37,150 bases of DNA, taken from Rhizobium sp. Its GTDB lineage: Bacteria > Pseudomonadota > Alphaproteobacteria > Rhizobiales > Rhizobiaceae. Of this stretch, positions 17,455 through 25,913 are shown piece by piece. A program made the position numbers and the translations under genes. The DNA lies in the NCBI GenBank assembly GCA_028290545.1, contig JAQGJP010000089.1, positions 1-37,150 on the forward strand. Direction: 5' to 3'. Within the stretch, counting starts at the first letter, position 1; each line of letters starts with the position of its first letter. The notes under the pieces are model-generated. The model was not told the DNA's origin. It saw nothing but the letters and a program-made list of their open reading frames with translations, and ran no database searches.

Positions 17455-17535
17455 CCACCCTCACAAGGTACGGTCAAGCTTGAAGGAAGATGATACCGGC
17501 AAGGCTATCATTGCCTGAAAACTGGCGGAACTCTC

Positions 17536-18087
17536 ATGGCAATCAATCCTCCTGGCGATATCGTTCTCGATGTCATCAACGCTGCCGATCCATCAAGGCT
17601 CGAAGCGGCGCAGGCGAAACTCAAGGCAGGGCAGGCAACGCTGGAAGCACAGCGCCTGGCGAGCACCGACGAGTCTTTCGACGCGACGATCGCCCGGGAG
17701 CACATTCGCGACAACACAAGTCTGAATGTCGAGAACAAGAAGGAAATTCCGGCCGCCTATCGCAAGTTCGAATCGATGGTGCTTTCCAATTTCCTGAAGT
17801 CGATGATGCCCGATAGCGAAGAGATTTATGGCAAGGGCGCCACCGGAGAAATCTGGAAGGGAATGATGGCTGAAAAGCTAGCCGACGAGATTTCCAGGAA
17901 TGGCGGTATCGGCATCGCTGAAAGCCTTGCCCAGCATGGCTCGACCCGAACGAATGATAAGAAGGCCGACGCAGAATACAATCGCAGCGGGCGGATGCAT
18001 ATGGCAACTCAATTGGTCGATGAGACCCAGATGAAGTTGCTCGACAAGCTGATTACCGGCGCCGAGCCTCAAAAGAAGAATTCATGA
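17536..18087 (+). CDS. flgJ: FlgJ-type rod-binding protein (no muramidase domain)
   Basis: This is a 183-aa protein. Residues about 75-130 match the FlgJ N-terminal rod-binding domain: RKFESMVLSNFLKSMMP, then a G-E-I-W-K-G-M-M-A-E-K-L-A-D-E-I stretch and GGIGIAESL. FlgJ acts in the periplasm as scaffold for rod assembly. The glucosaminidase half found in enteric FlgJ (about 313 aa) is absent here. The separate lytic transglycosylase at 6741 could supply that activity. The preceding 81-base gap shows no clear promoter. Confidence 0.8.
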   Translation: MAINPPGDIVLDVINAADPSRLEAAQAKLKAGQATLEAQRLASTDESFDATIAREHIRDNTSLNVENKKEIPAAYRKFESMVLSNFLKSMMPDSEEIYGKGATGEIWKGMMAEKLADEISRNGGIGIAESLAQHGSTRTNDKKADAEYNRSGRMHMATQLVDETQMKLLDKLITGAEPQKKNS

Positions 18088-18141
18088 TTTGCTTCGTTCA
18101 TCAGGCGGGATGAATGACAAGAACTGACGGAGAATTATGGA

Positions 18142-18522
18142 ATGACGATGGTAGTGACCGAGGAGAATTTCAGGGATGTACGGCTACAAACCGTTCTTGG
18201 TCGTCTGGAATTGATCATCGACAACGAGAATGACCGGATCGGGACGGACAGCAAATTCGACCTGAAGAGTTCGAATGCGCACAAGAGCCGTTGCCTCTAT
18301 GAGTTGACAATGCTTTGCCGCGATACCAGCCCCGAGGAGTTCCCCACGGGCTTTTCATCCCAGATGAAGTTCCTGAAGCAGAAGCTGCTGCTCAATGCGC
18401 GCAAGCTCGAGGCCCATCTCAACGCGGTGCGAACTGTCACGGACATTCTGCGCAGTGCCGCGCAGGAGAATGACGGCGACGGCACCTATACGCAGGAACA
18501 ATTTCGCTACGGCGAGACCTGA
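18142..18522 (+). CDS. FlgN-like flagellar chaperone (tentative)
   Basis: This is a 126-aa, mostly helical cytoplasmic protein. A helix with LQTVLGRLELIIDNENDRI is followed by a conserved-looking S-N-A-H-K-S-R-C-L-Y-E-L-T segment and a long helix (KFLKQKLLLNARKLEAHLNA). The tail GTYTQEQFRYGE resembles the end of alphaproteobacterial FlgN-like proteins. FlgN escorts FlgK and FlgL, both encoded in this cluster. Start ATG 18142 has GGAG at 18129-18132; ATG 18148 is an alternative. The chaperone role is inferred from helical pattern, size and context. Confidence 0.55.
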   Translation: MTMVVTEENFRDVRLQTVLGRLELIIDNENDRIGTDSKFDLKSSNAHKSRCLYELTMLCRDTSPEEFPTGFSSQMKFLKQKLLLNARKLEAHLNAVRTVTDILRSAAQENDGDGTYTQEQFRYGET

Positions 18523-18527
18523 TCCTG

Positions 18528-19085
18528 ATGCTGAAGCTCATTCTCACAGGGGTGTGGGTCGCGGTCGTGACGCTGGGATCGGTTTATGCCTCGATCCAGA
18601 TGTCGAAGCCTGTCGATCTGGCGGAAGAGGCGGCCAAGAAGAAGGCGGTCGAAGAACTGGTCCGTGGCGAAGTCGTGACACTGCCGGTGATCAGCGGCGA
18701 CCAGGTTGAAGGTTATTTCGTCACGAAGACGTCCTACATCGTCGACAAGACGAAAATGGCGGAAGTCACACTTCCTATTCCGGCGTTGCTGACGGATGAG
18801 CTTTATACCGCGCTCGTGGGTGACAAGCTCATTCGGGTCAAGGACAATCACGGATTTGACCTCAAGGCTTTCCGCGAGCGGGTCAAGAAGGCCGTCAACA
18901 CGAGGCTTGGCAGCGATATCGTCCTCGACGTCATCATCGAACAGGTCGACTATCTCTCCAAGGACGATATCCGTATCGGCCAGGAGCAGAAGAAGAGCCC
19001 AACCGCAACCAAGCAGATCGTCTCGGAAAAGGTCCCGAACGACATCGACAAAAGTTCTGCGGCAGATGCCAGCAACGCGCATTAG
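18528..19085 (+). CDS. FliL-like single-span flagellar membrane protein (tentative)
   Basis: This 185-aa protein has one N-terminal hydrophobic helix (LILTGVWVAVVTLGSVYAS, residues about 4-22) and a periplasmic domain of about 160 residues. The domain alternates strands and helices and includes DLKAFRERVKKAVNTRLG followed by IVLDVIIEQVDYLSKDDIR, a pattern like the C-terminus of FliL. The tail after about residue 155 is polar and probably disordered. The gene starts 5 bases after the previous stop and is the last before a terminator. True fliL usually lies next to fliP elsewhere in rhizobia, so this would be a FliL-like paralogue. No function is established from the sequence. Confidence 0.5.
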   Translation: MLKLILTGVWVAVVTLGSVYASIQMSKPVDLAEEAAKKKAVEELVRGEVVTLPVISGDQVEGYFVTKTSYIVDKTKMAEVTLPIPALLTDELYTALVGDKLIRVKDNHGFDLKAFRERVKKAVNTRLGSDIVLDVIIEQVDYLSKDDIRIGQEQKKSPTATKQIVSEKVPNDIDKSSAADASNAH

Positions 19086-19235
19086 CGCCCCGGTGCCGAT
19101 AGCGGCGCCGCCAGCCGGGCTCGCCGCGGTCGTAGTGTTTCGGCACGGCATGTCGCGAAAAAATACAGTTGCGATGCGAGATTTTCAGGCCCGGCGCATT
19201 TTAATCCATGAGTTCTTCGGTCCTATTCTTTGATA

Positions 19236-19269
19236 GCGATCGGATTCTTTGATCCGATCGCGCTTTTTT
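19236..19269 (+). terminator. Intrinsic terminator of the flagellar cluster
   Basis: GCGATCGGAT (19236-19245) pairs perfectly with ATCCGATCGC (19252-19261) over a 6-base loop, and six T residues follow (19264-19269). It lies 151 bases after the last flagellar gene on the same strand. Confidence 0.9.
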
Positions 19270-19536
19270 CTAGCCTGAGAAGGCTTTTTTCTGGGCCAAT
19301 TCCTTGAAAACAAATGCAGTTTCGTGCTCGGTTAATAGCCGGTAAAGGCTGGATTATGCTTTTGAATGAATGACTTAAAGGCCATTTCAGGCCTCGCTGC
19401 TATTAACCGTCATGACTGGCATTGAGCCAGCAGCGAACGCCTGCCGGGCCAATCCGGTACGGGAATTGCTGTTGATCTCTAGAGCCTTGGCCGGCGCGCC
19501 AAATAACAAAAGCCGGTTCATGACGGGAGCAACGCA
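19270..19536. other. Spacer before the glycosyltransferase
   Basis: Together with 19086-19235 this is a 451-base stretch without a gene. Besides the terminator it holds an 11-bp inverted repeat, CGGTTAATAGC (19329-19339) and GCTATTAACCG (19399-19409), 59 bases apart, and a small hairpin AGGCC/GGCCT (19379-19394). The promoter of the glycosyltransferase must lie here, but I could not identify its -35 and -10 elements. Confidence 0.5.
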
Positions 19537-20388
19537 ATGAACATCGTTTCAGACGTGGCGATATTCAGTTCGCAGCGGCAGGTCTTCGGCCTGCCGGTTT
19601 GCGACCTGGATTGGTCCGAGGCGTTCAGCTTCGTGAGCGCGCTTGCCGAAATGCCGATCGGCCAGACGGTCATTTCTTTCCTCAATGCGCATAACGCCAA
19701 CATCATGCTCAAGGATCCGGTTTACCGCCAGGGACTGCATCGGCATCTCGTGCTGCCTGATGGCGTCGGCGTCGATATGGCGTCGCTGGCCGCGTTTGGC
19801 AGGTTGTTTCCGGCGAACCTGAATGGTACCGATTTCGTGCCTGCGCTGCTCACCTACATGACCAAGCCCAAGCGAGTCGGTTTGATAGGTGCCCGGCCGG
19901 GAACGCTGGCAAAGGCTCGCCAGAATTTCGAGCGCCACGCGCCCTGGCATGAGTTCATCGCCATCCACGACGGCTTCTTCGACGACAGTCGGTCTCCGGA
20001 CGTTACCGCCGAGATCGCCAGTCACAAGGTCGATATCCTGCTGGTTGCCATGGGAACACCCAGGCAGGAGAAGTGGATCGAGAGCCATATCCGGCCGGAA
20101 CACGCGCGGCTGGTGATCGGCGTCGGCGCATTGTTCGATTTCGTGGCCGGCGAGGTGCCCCGCGCACCGGAGGCTTACCGCAAGCTGCGCATGGAATGGA
20201 TGTATCGCTTCATGCAGGAACCGCGGCGGCTGGCCGGCCGCTATTTCATCGGCGGGCCAATATTTGCCGGCCATGTCGTGGCGCACGCCGCAGGTGCTCG
20301 GCTCGGCGGATGGGCCCGGACGTTGCGCGGTGCCTGGAAGCGGCCACGGGATAGTGCCTCCCTGCAGCGCCGAACCGATAGACTTTAA
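19537..20388 (+). CDS. WecG/TagA/CpsF family glycosyltransferase
   Basis: This is a 283-aa enzyme of the family that transfers an N-acetylmannosamine-type or related sugar to a lipid-linked acceptor in surface polysaccharide synthesis. Family motifs are clear: FLNAHNANIM near residues 45-54, LPDGVGVDMA, LNGTDFVPAL, VAMGTPRQEKWIESH and GVGALFDFVAGEVPRAP. The last 70 residues include an amphipathic or partly hydrophobic stretch that may lie on the membrane. It stands alone between the flagellar terminator and a hypothetical gene, with no other polysaccharide genes in view, so the sugar and acceptor are unknown. A role in exopolysaccharide or lipopolysaccharide synthesis is the default. Confidence 0.88.
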   Translation: MNIVSDVAIFSSQRQVFGLPVCDLDWSEAFSFVSALAEMPIGQTVISFLNAHNANIMLKDPVYRQGLHRHLVLPDGVGVDMASLAAFGRLFPANLNGTDFVPALLTYMTKPKRVGLIGARPGTLAKARQNFERHAPWHEFIAIHDGFFDDSRSPDVTAEIASHKVDILLVAMGTPRQEKWIESHIRPEHARLVIGVGALFDFVAGEVPRAPEAYRKLRMEWMYRFMQEPRRLAGRYFIGGPIFAGHVVAHAAGARLGGWARTLRGAWKRPRDSASLQRRTDRL

Positions 20389-20400
20389 GCGCCTGTTAAC
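20385..20400. promoter_or_regulatory. CtrA-like box overlapping a stop codon
   Basis: TTAA 20385-20388, seven bases, TTAAC 20396-20400 is a perfect consensus match including the final C, and the second half continues as TTAACCAT. It overlaps the stop codon of the glycosyltransferase and lies 100 bp before the coiled-coil gene at 20500. That gene, of unknown role, is its likely target. Confidence 0.6.
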
Positions 20401-20499
20401 CATATCGCCCTAGACTTATGGGAGCGGCCGGTGTTCGGTCCGTGCTCTGTGCGGCGCGTTTCCTGCCATGATCGACTTTCAGCTGACTGGGCAGAAAAC

Positions 20500-21219
20500 A
20501 TGAACAATCGCTCTCTTCTCGATTACCTTGCGGACAATGCCGGACCGGAACCGATGGACGCCGCGCGGGAGGCCGCACAGCTGCTGGAGCGTCGGCTGGC
20601 TGAGCTTGAGAGCAGGCTTGCAGCCGCCGTCGGAAACGAAGCGCCGTCCTATCCGGAATCCACCCTTTCATCGCAGATTGAACATATCCTGCGCCGCCAG
20701 CAGGAGTATCGGCAGCACAGGCGTGTGGAGCCGCCGGTAGAGGATCATCCCACGCCCCATCGGCGCGCCCGCATCGAAATGCAGCCGCCGCCGCTGGCGA
20801 CCGAACTTCCGCCGGAAGTGCCTCAGCGCTCTGCCGAGTTCACCAGATTTGTGGAGGCCGTGCATCTGATCGGTCAGGCCGCCAATCGCTTTCTGCATGC
20901 GCCGGAGTCGGTCAGGCAAGTGCTTGCGCCCCGCGAGAGCCCAGGCCCCAGCGAGGATACGCTGAGACTGACAGGGGCGCTGAAGGAAACGATAGCCGCC
21001 TTCCAGTCGATGACATCGGATCTGGTCGCTGCCGCCGGCGAGATCCGCCGCGCGGCCGAGATCCCGAAGGTGGATGCTCAGCAGCCTCGGCCCCAATCTC
21101 AACCTGCGCGGAAGAACAGCCGCGAGGATGAGGTATATTTCCGGCTTCAGGACGATCTCGAGGATTTGCGCGAGCGGCTGGCTGCGGTGGCTCGCCGCAG
21201 ATCCCGGGACGGCTATTGA
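20500..21219 (+). CDS. Hypothetical coiled-coil protein
   Basis: I do not recognise this 239-aa protein. It has no signal peptide and no membrane segment. A predicted coiled coil near the N-terminus (about residues 22-45, AAQLLERRLAELESRLAAAV) is followed by a Pro/Arg-rich linker (about 75-120). A helical section follows (SAEFTRFVEAVHLIGQAANR), and the C-terminal coiled coil ends DDLEDLRERLAAVARRR. The start is uncertain: ATG 20500 is used, while a GTG at 20431 with GGGAG upstream would add 23 residues. A perfect CtrA-like box lies upstream, which suggests a cell-cycle or motility link. Codon use looks like that of its neighbours. Confidence 0.7.
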   Translation: MNNRSLLDYLADNAGPEPMDAAREAAQLLERRLAELESRLAAAVGNEAPSYPESTLSSQIEHILRRQQEYRQHRRVEPPVEDHPTPHRRARIEMQPPPLATELPPEVPQRSAEFTRFVEAVHLIGQAANRFLHAPESVRQVLAPRESPGPSEDTLRLTGALKETIAAFQSMTSDLVAAAGEIRRAAEIPKVDAQQPRPQSQPARKNSREDEVYFRLQDDLEDLRERLAAVARRRSRDGY

Positions 21220-21346
21220 TCTCGCGCACCAGACCTCATAAAGCCTGTTGAAAGAGCGCCTGTGCGAGGCGCGAAAAGACGATTGCGTATGGCGCGCGGC
21301 CGATAGGATCGCGCCAACCAGACGACACGCACCGGGAGGAACAGGG

Positions 21347-22246
21347 TTGGCCAAGATCATCAACGGCACGGAAGTTGCCGCATCCGTCATCGATCAAGTG
21401 AAATCCTCCGCCAGCGCGCTGCAGGCCGACACAGGCGTGCAGACCGGCCTTGCCGTCGTCATCGTCGGCAGCGATCCCGCCAGCCAGGCCTATGTCGGCT
21501 CGAAAAGCAAGATGGCCAAGGAGTGCGGCTTCAAGTCCGTCCAGCATTCCCTGCCGGAAGAAACCACCCAGCAGGAACTGCTGGCGCTGGTGGCCGAACT
21601 TAATGCCGACCCGACCATCCACGGCATTCTCGTGCAATTGCCGCTGCCGAAGCATCTCGATTCCGAACCGGTGATCCAGTCGATCCTGCCGGAAAAAGAT
21701 GTCGATGGGCTGCATGTCGTCAATGCCGGCAAGCTGGCGACCGGCGATATCGAAACCGGCCTGATTTCGTGCACGCCGGCCGGTTCGCTGATCCTTGTGC
21801 GCACCATCCACGGCGAAGATCTGTCAGGCCTCAACGCGGTCGTCATCGGCCGTTCAAACCTGTTCGGCAAGCCGATGGGGCAACTGCTGCTGTCGCGCAA
21901 TGCCACGGTCACCATGGCGCATTCGCGCACCAAGGACCTTGCTGGGGTCTGCGCCCGCGCTGACATCCTGGTTGCCGCCGTTGGCCGTCCGGAAATGGTC
22001 AGGGGCGACTGGGTCAAACCCGGCGCGACCGTCATCGATGTCGGCATCAATCGCGTGCCGGCCCCTGAAAAGGGCGACGGCAAGTTCAAGCTGGTCGGCG
22101 ATTGCGATTTTTTATCCTGCGAAGCGGTCGCCGGTGCGATCTCGCCGGTACCCAGAGGCGTCGGTCCGATGACGATTGCTATGCTGATGGCCAACACCGT
22201 CATCGCCGCCTATCGCATGGCCGGCAAGCCGGTGCCGAAGTTCTAA
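21347..22246 (+). CDS. folD: Methylenetetrahydrofolate dehydrogenase/cyclohydrolase FolD
   Basis: This 299-aa bifunctional cytosolic enzyme oxidises 5,10-methylene-THF to methenyl-THF with NADP and then hydrolyses it to 10-formyl-THF for purine and formyl-Met synthesis. Conserved blocks are [13 protein letters not shown] with the catalytic lysine, [42 protein letters not shown] (nucleotide binding) and [14 protein letters not shown]. The start is a TTG at 21347 with GGGAGGA at 21334-21340, six bases upstream; the earlier in-frame reading lacks homology. The product length equals the family norm with this start. The stop overlaps the end of the convergent acetyltransferase gene by 4 bases. Confidence 0.96.
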   Translation: MAKIINGTEVAASVIDQVKSSASALQADTGVQTGLAVVIVGSDPASQAYVGSKSKMAKECGFKSVQHSLPEETTQQELLALVAELNADPTIHGILVQLPLPKHLDSEPVIQSILPEKDVDGLHVVNAGKLATGDIETGLISCTPAGSLILVRTIHGEDLSGLNAVVIGRSNLFGKPMGQLLLSRNATVTMAHSRTKDLAGVCARADILVAAVGRPEMVRGDWVKPGATVIDVGINRVPAPEKGDGKFKLVGDCDFLSCEAVAGAISPVPRGVGPMTIAMLMANTVIAAYRMAGKPVPKF

Positions 22247-22764
22247 AACTCCAGAGCGTCGGTCCGCGCATCCCAGTCTTCGCGCAGGATCGACATCAAT
22301 AGAAGATCGACCCGCACACCATCGGATCGTACGCCGCCATTTGGCACCACCCTTTCATCCCTGAACCCCTGGGTGCGATAGACGTGCAGGGCGCGCAGAT
22401 TGTCCGGCAGTACCCGCAGCCAGAGCCGGTAGGTCGGTGCGCCCTCGAACGCCAGGCTCATGATCGCGCGCAGGAACAGTTTGCCCGTGCCCGTGCCCGG
22501 TGTCCGGACGATCATCCGGTTGATCAGCACGTCGCCATCCCTGTGGCCGAGGCCGCTCAACGCAGCAAAGGCGATCGGCAGGCCTTCGCTGCCGTCATGG
22601 ACGAGATAGAGATAGCCGGATTTTGAAATATTGCGGAGATGCTGGGCATCATCCCAGCGTCCGACGAACAGGTCATAGCCCGGCCGGCGCTCCATCTCCA
22701 TAATCATTGGGATGTCGGCGGCCGAGGCTCTGCGCAGGATCGTCTGTCTGGTCCATACGGTCAT
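22243..22764 (-). CDS. GNAT-family N-acetyltransferase (copy 1)
   Basis: This is a 173-aa predicted acetyl-CoA-dependent acyltransferase with unknown acceptor. The GNAT fold is suggested by the opening [23 protein letters not shown], a central strand-loop [18 protein letters not shown] (acetyl-CoA-binding region) and [15 protein letters not shown], a common GNAT C-terminal motif. It is clearly related to the protein encoded just upstream. ATG 22764 is chosen over an in-frame TTG at 22770. It is the last gene of the minus-strand zwf-pgl-edd unit and converges on folD with a 4-base overlap of coding regions. Confidence 0.85.
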   Translation of the reverse strand: MTVWTRQTILRRASAADIPMIMEMERRPGYDLFVGRWDDAQHLRNISKSGYLYLVHDGSEGLPIAFAALSGLGHRDGDVLINRMIVRTPGTGTGKLFLRAIMSLAFEGAPTYRLWLRVLPDNLRALHVYRTQGFRDERVVPNGGVRSDGVRVDLLLMSILREDWDARTDALEF

Positions 22765-22801
22765 CCCCAAGATTAGGGAATCCAGTCGTGGATTTACAAG
22801 G

Positions 22802-23293
22802 CTATTTTTGCCTCGCCGCCTGCCATTCCGGCTTCAGGATCGACATTACGGCAAGATCCACCCGCGTCTCGTCCGGCAGTACATAGGCCTGGCGGAATAT
22901 GCCTTCGCGTCTGAAGCCGCTCGCCTCATAGACGTGACGGGCACGATCATTTGTGATGATATGGTCGAGCCAGAAGCGGTGCGTTCTGGTGTTCGTAAAC
23001 ACCCAGTCCGTGATCTCGCCAAGCAGGCGCTTGCCAAAGCCTTTGCCGGGTGCGGCGACGGCAAATCGCTTCAGAAGGGTGTTGCCCTGGGCATTTGTCA
23101 GGTCGCGCACTATGCCGAATCCGCCGACCGTGCCGTCATCCAGCAAGCCGACGAGATAGGCGTGATCCGGATCATCGATCACCCGCGCGTGGAAATCGGC
23201 CGACGAGCGGCCGACCAGATGTTCATAGCCCGGCCGCCGCTCGATCGCCATGATCGCTTCGAGATCGGCAGCCGTGGCAACACGCAACCCCAT
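22802..23293 (-). CDS. GNAT-family N-acetyltransferase (copy 2)
   Basis: This 163-aa protein has the same layout as its neighbour: RVATAADLEAIMAIERRPGY at the start, AAPGKGFGKRLLGEI as the acetyl-CoA loop, NDRARHVYEASGFRREG, and an end TRVDLAVMSILKPEW that matches TRVDL/VRVDL-type sequence in copy 1. The pair is a probable tandem duplication that has since diverged. It starts only 2 bases after the edd stop, so translation is probably coupled to edd. The acceptor substrate is unknown. Confidence 0.87.
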   Translation of the reverse strand: MGLRVATAADLEAIMAIERRPGYEHLVGRSSADFHARVIDDPDHAYLVGLLDDGTVGGFGIVRDLTNAQGNTLLKRFAVAAPGKGFGKRLLGEITDWVFTNTRTHRFWLDHIITNDRARHVYEASGFRREGIFRQAYVLPDETRVDLAVMSILKPEWQAARQK

Positions 23294-23295
23294 GC

Positions 23296-25113
23296 TCAGA
23301 CCAGCACGCCGCCGCCGTGGTCGGCAGGACCGGCCATCTGCCGGAAGATCGAGAACAGTTCGCGGCCCATGCCGTACTCATTGCCTGAGAGATCGGCTTC
23401 GGCAGGCTGACGTCCGGCAAATTCTCCGGCATCGACCAGAACGTCGAACGTGCCGTTGGTCGCATCGAGGCGGATCATGTCGCCTTCCCGGATTTTCGCG
23501 ATTGCGCCGCCATCCTTGGCTTCCGGGGTGACATGCATCGCCGCCGGCACCTTGCCCGATGCGCCGGACATCCGGCCGTCGGTGAGCAGCGCCACGCGCT
23601 GGCCACGGTCCTGGAGCACGCCGAGCACGGTGGTGAGCTTGTGCAGTTCCGGCATGCCGTTGGCCCTCGGACCCTGAAAACGGACGACGGCGATGAAATC
23701 GCCGGTAAGATCGCCGTTCTTGAAAGCGGTGTTGAGACCGGCCTGATCATGGAATATCCTGGCCGGCGCCTCGATCAGATGCCGTTCCGGCTTGACGGCC
23801 GAGATCTTGATCACACCGGTGCCGATGTTGCCCTTGAGCATCTTGAGGCCGCCGGTCGCCTGGAAAGGTGTGTCGATGGTGGCGAGTACCTTGGCATCGC
23901 CACTGACTTCGGGAACCGGGATGCGGATGACCGTGCGGTTCTCGCCGAGCCTGGCTTCCACCGTATAGGCTTCGAGCCCATGGCCGAAAACCGTTCTGAC
24001 GTCATCGTGAACAAGGCCCTTCTTCAACAACTGGCTGATCAGGAAGCCGATGCCGCCGGCGGCATTGAAATGGTTCACATCCGCAAGCCCGTTCGGGTAG
24101 ACGCGCGCCAGCAAGGGGATGGCGTCGGAGAGATCGGAAATGTCCTGCCAGGTCAGGTGAATGCCGGCAGCGCGGGCAATTGCCACCAGATGCAGCGTAT
24201 GGTTCGTCGAGCCGCCGGTGGCATGCAGGCCCACGACGCCGTTGACGATCGAGCGTTCGTCGATCATCTCGCCGGCCGGGGTGAATTCATTGCCCATAGC
24301 GGTGATGGCGAGCGCGCGCTTCGCCGCTTCCCGGGTCAGCGCATCGCGCAGCGGCGTGCCGGGATTGATGAAGGAGGAACCGGGCAAATGGAAGCCCATG
24401 ATCTCCATCAGCATCTGGTTGGAATTGGCCGTGCCGTAGAAGGTGCAGGTGCCGGGACCATGGTAGGATTTGGATTCGGCATCCAGCAGCGCATCACGGC
24501 CGACCTTGCCTTCGGCGAACAACTGGCGGATTCTGGACTTCTCGTCATTCGGCAGGCCCGATGTCATGGGTCCGGCCGGAATGAACACCGCCGGCAGGTG
24601 GCCGAACGTGAGCGCCGCGATCGCCAGTCCCGGTACGATCTTGTCGCATACGCCCAGATAGACGACCGAGTCGAACATATTGTGCGACAGGCCGATGCCG
24701 GCGGCCATTGCGATCACGTCTCGGGAGAACAGCGACAGTTCCATGCCGGGCTGTCCCTGGGTCACGCCATCGCACATGGCAGGCACGCCGCCCGCCACCT
24801 GCGCCACGCCGCCGGCTTCGCGCGCGGCTTCGCGGATCAGCGCCGGATAGGTCTCGTAGGGCTGATGGGCCGAGAGCATATCGTTGTAAGCGGTGATGAT
24901 CCCGAGGTTCGGAGCGCGGTCGCCCGCCAGCATCTCCTTTTCGGAGGGGGAACAGACTGCAAATCCGTGTGCGAGGTTGCCGCAGGAAAGCACGCCGCGA
25001 TGAGCGCCCTTGCTCGCCGCTTCCTTGAGACGGCCGAGATAGACCTCGCGGGCCGGCTTCGAACGTTCCACAATGCGGGCGGTGATGGCCGCAATTCTCT
25101 TGTCGGCTGCCAT
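23296..25113 (-). CDS. edd: Phosphogluconate dehydratase Edd
   Basis: This 605-aa enzyme converts 6-phosphogluconate to 2-keto-3-deoxy-6-phosphogluconate, the committed step of the Entner-Doudoroff pathway. It belongs to the IlvD/Edd iron-sulfur dehydratases. Landmarks are the cysteine near [48 protein letters not shown] and [22 protein letters not shown] 25113 has AAAGGA upstream and gives the family length; a longer in-frame reading to 25221 is rejected. It follows pgl by 64 bases. The eda aldolase that completes the pathway is not in this window. Confidence 0.97.
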   Translation of the reverse strand: MAADKRIAAITARIVERSKPAREVYLGRLKEAASKGAHRGVLSCGNLAHGFAVCSPSEKEMLAGDRAPNLGIITAYNDMLSAHQPYETYPALIREAAREAGGVAQVAGGVPAMCDGVTQGQPGMELSLFSRDVIAMAAGIGLSHNMFDSVVYLGVCDKIVPGLAIAALTFGHLPAVFIPAGPMTSGLPNDEKSRIRQLFAEGKVGRDALLDAESKSYHGPGTCTFYGTANSNQMLMEIMGFHLPGSSFINPGTPLRDALTREAAKRALAITAMGNEFTPAGEMIDERSIVNGVVGLHATGGSTNHTLHLVAIARAAGIHLTWQDISDLSDAIPLLARVYPNGLADVNHFNAAGGIGFLISQLLKKGLVHDDVRTVFGHGLEAYTVEARLGENRTVIRIPVPEVSGDAKVLATIDTPFQATGGLKMLKGNIGTGVIKISAVKPERHLIEAPARIFHDQAGLNTAFKNGDLTGDFIAVVRFQGPRANGMPELHKLTTVLGVLQDRGQRVALLTDGRMSGASGKVPAAMHVTPEAKDGGAIAKIREGDMIRLDATNGTFDVLVDAGEFAGRQPAEADLSGNEYGMGRELFSIFRQMAGPADHGGGVLV

Positions 25114-25177
25114 GATCGGTCCTTTCGATAGCATGCCACGGGGAGGGCGCGGCATTGGTGGCGCCAGGTTCTGGTTC

Positions 25178-25876
25178 TCAGGGCGCCCAGTAGATTTCGG
25201 TGTCGGATGCTGCGTTGGCAATCACGCGGCCGATGGGCAGCGCGCTGGCCTTGCCTTCGGCAAGCGCCCTGTCTATCACCGGCTTCTTCGCGTCGCCTTC
25301 GATATGCAGCACGAGCAGCCGTGCATCCTGCAGGGCGGAGAAGGTGAATGTGAGGCGCGGCTCGCCGGCATCCTGCGCTTCCATGGTGATGACGCTGCGC
25401 GGCGCCGACGGGTCCAGCGCCTTTTCCAGATTGTTGCCGCCCGGGAAGAACGAGGCCGTGTGACCGTCGCCGCCCATGCCGAGGATGACGACATCGAATG
25501 GCTGGGAAATCTCCTTCGCATCCATGGTCGCCGCAAACGCCGCATTCTCGACATCAGCGACGGCATGATAGAGCGGGATGAACTTCGCCGCCGCCGCCGC
25601 GTCCTGCAGCAGGCCGTTTGAAACCAGCGCATGATTGGAGCGGTCGCTGGTCTCTGGCACGAAGCGTTCATCGACCAGAGTGATCGTCACCTTGCCCCAG
25701 TCGAGCGGTTTCGCCGACAGTGCACGAAAGAAGGCCTTGGGCGTCGATCCGCCGGAAACCGCCAGCGACGCCTGGCCACGAGCCGAGATCGCTTCGGAAA
25801 GCGCTTGTGCGACCTTGGAGGCCAAAGCTTCCGCCAGCGCGGCACCATTCGAAAACGTGTTGAAATGGTATGCCAT
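25178..25876 (-). CDS. pgl: 6-phosphogluconolactonase Pgl
   Basis: This 232-aa cytosolic enzyme hydrolyses 6-phosphogluconolactone to 6-phosphogluconate. It is of the DevB/SOL type, with [31 protein letters not shown] and [15 protein letters not shown] as the family motifs. ATG 25876 has GAGG six bases upstream; a TTG four codons earlier overlaps that ribosome binding site and is less likely. It lies between zwf (37-base gap) and edd on the minus strand, the usual rhizobial order. Confidence 0.95.
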   Translation of the reverse strand: MAYHFNTFSNGAALAEALASKVAQALSEAISARGQASLAVSGGSTPKAFFRALSAKPLDWGKVTITLVDERFVPETSDRSNHALVSNGLLQDAAAAAKFIPLYHAVADVENAAFAATMDAKEISQPFDVVILGMGGDGHTASFFPGGNNLEKALDPSAPRSVITMEAQDAGEPRLTFTFSALQDARLLVLHIEGDAKKPVIDRALAEGKASALPIGRVIANAASDTEIYWAP

Positions 25877-25913
25877 CGTCTGCCTCAATTCTCCCTGCCG
25901 CGTCCGCGGTCCA

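Noticed and set aside
21256..21272. Hairpin GCGCCT/AGGCGC before folD as a terminator
   Set aside because: The stem is six pairs and no T run follows; it is not enough to call.
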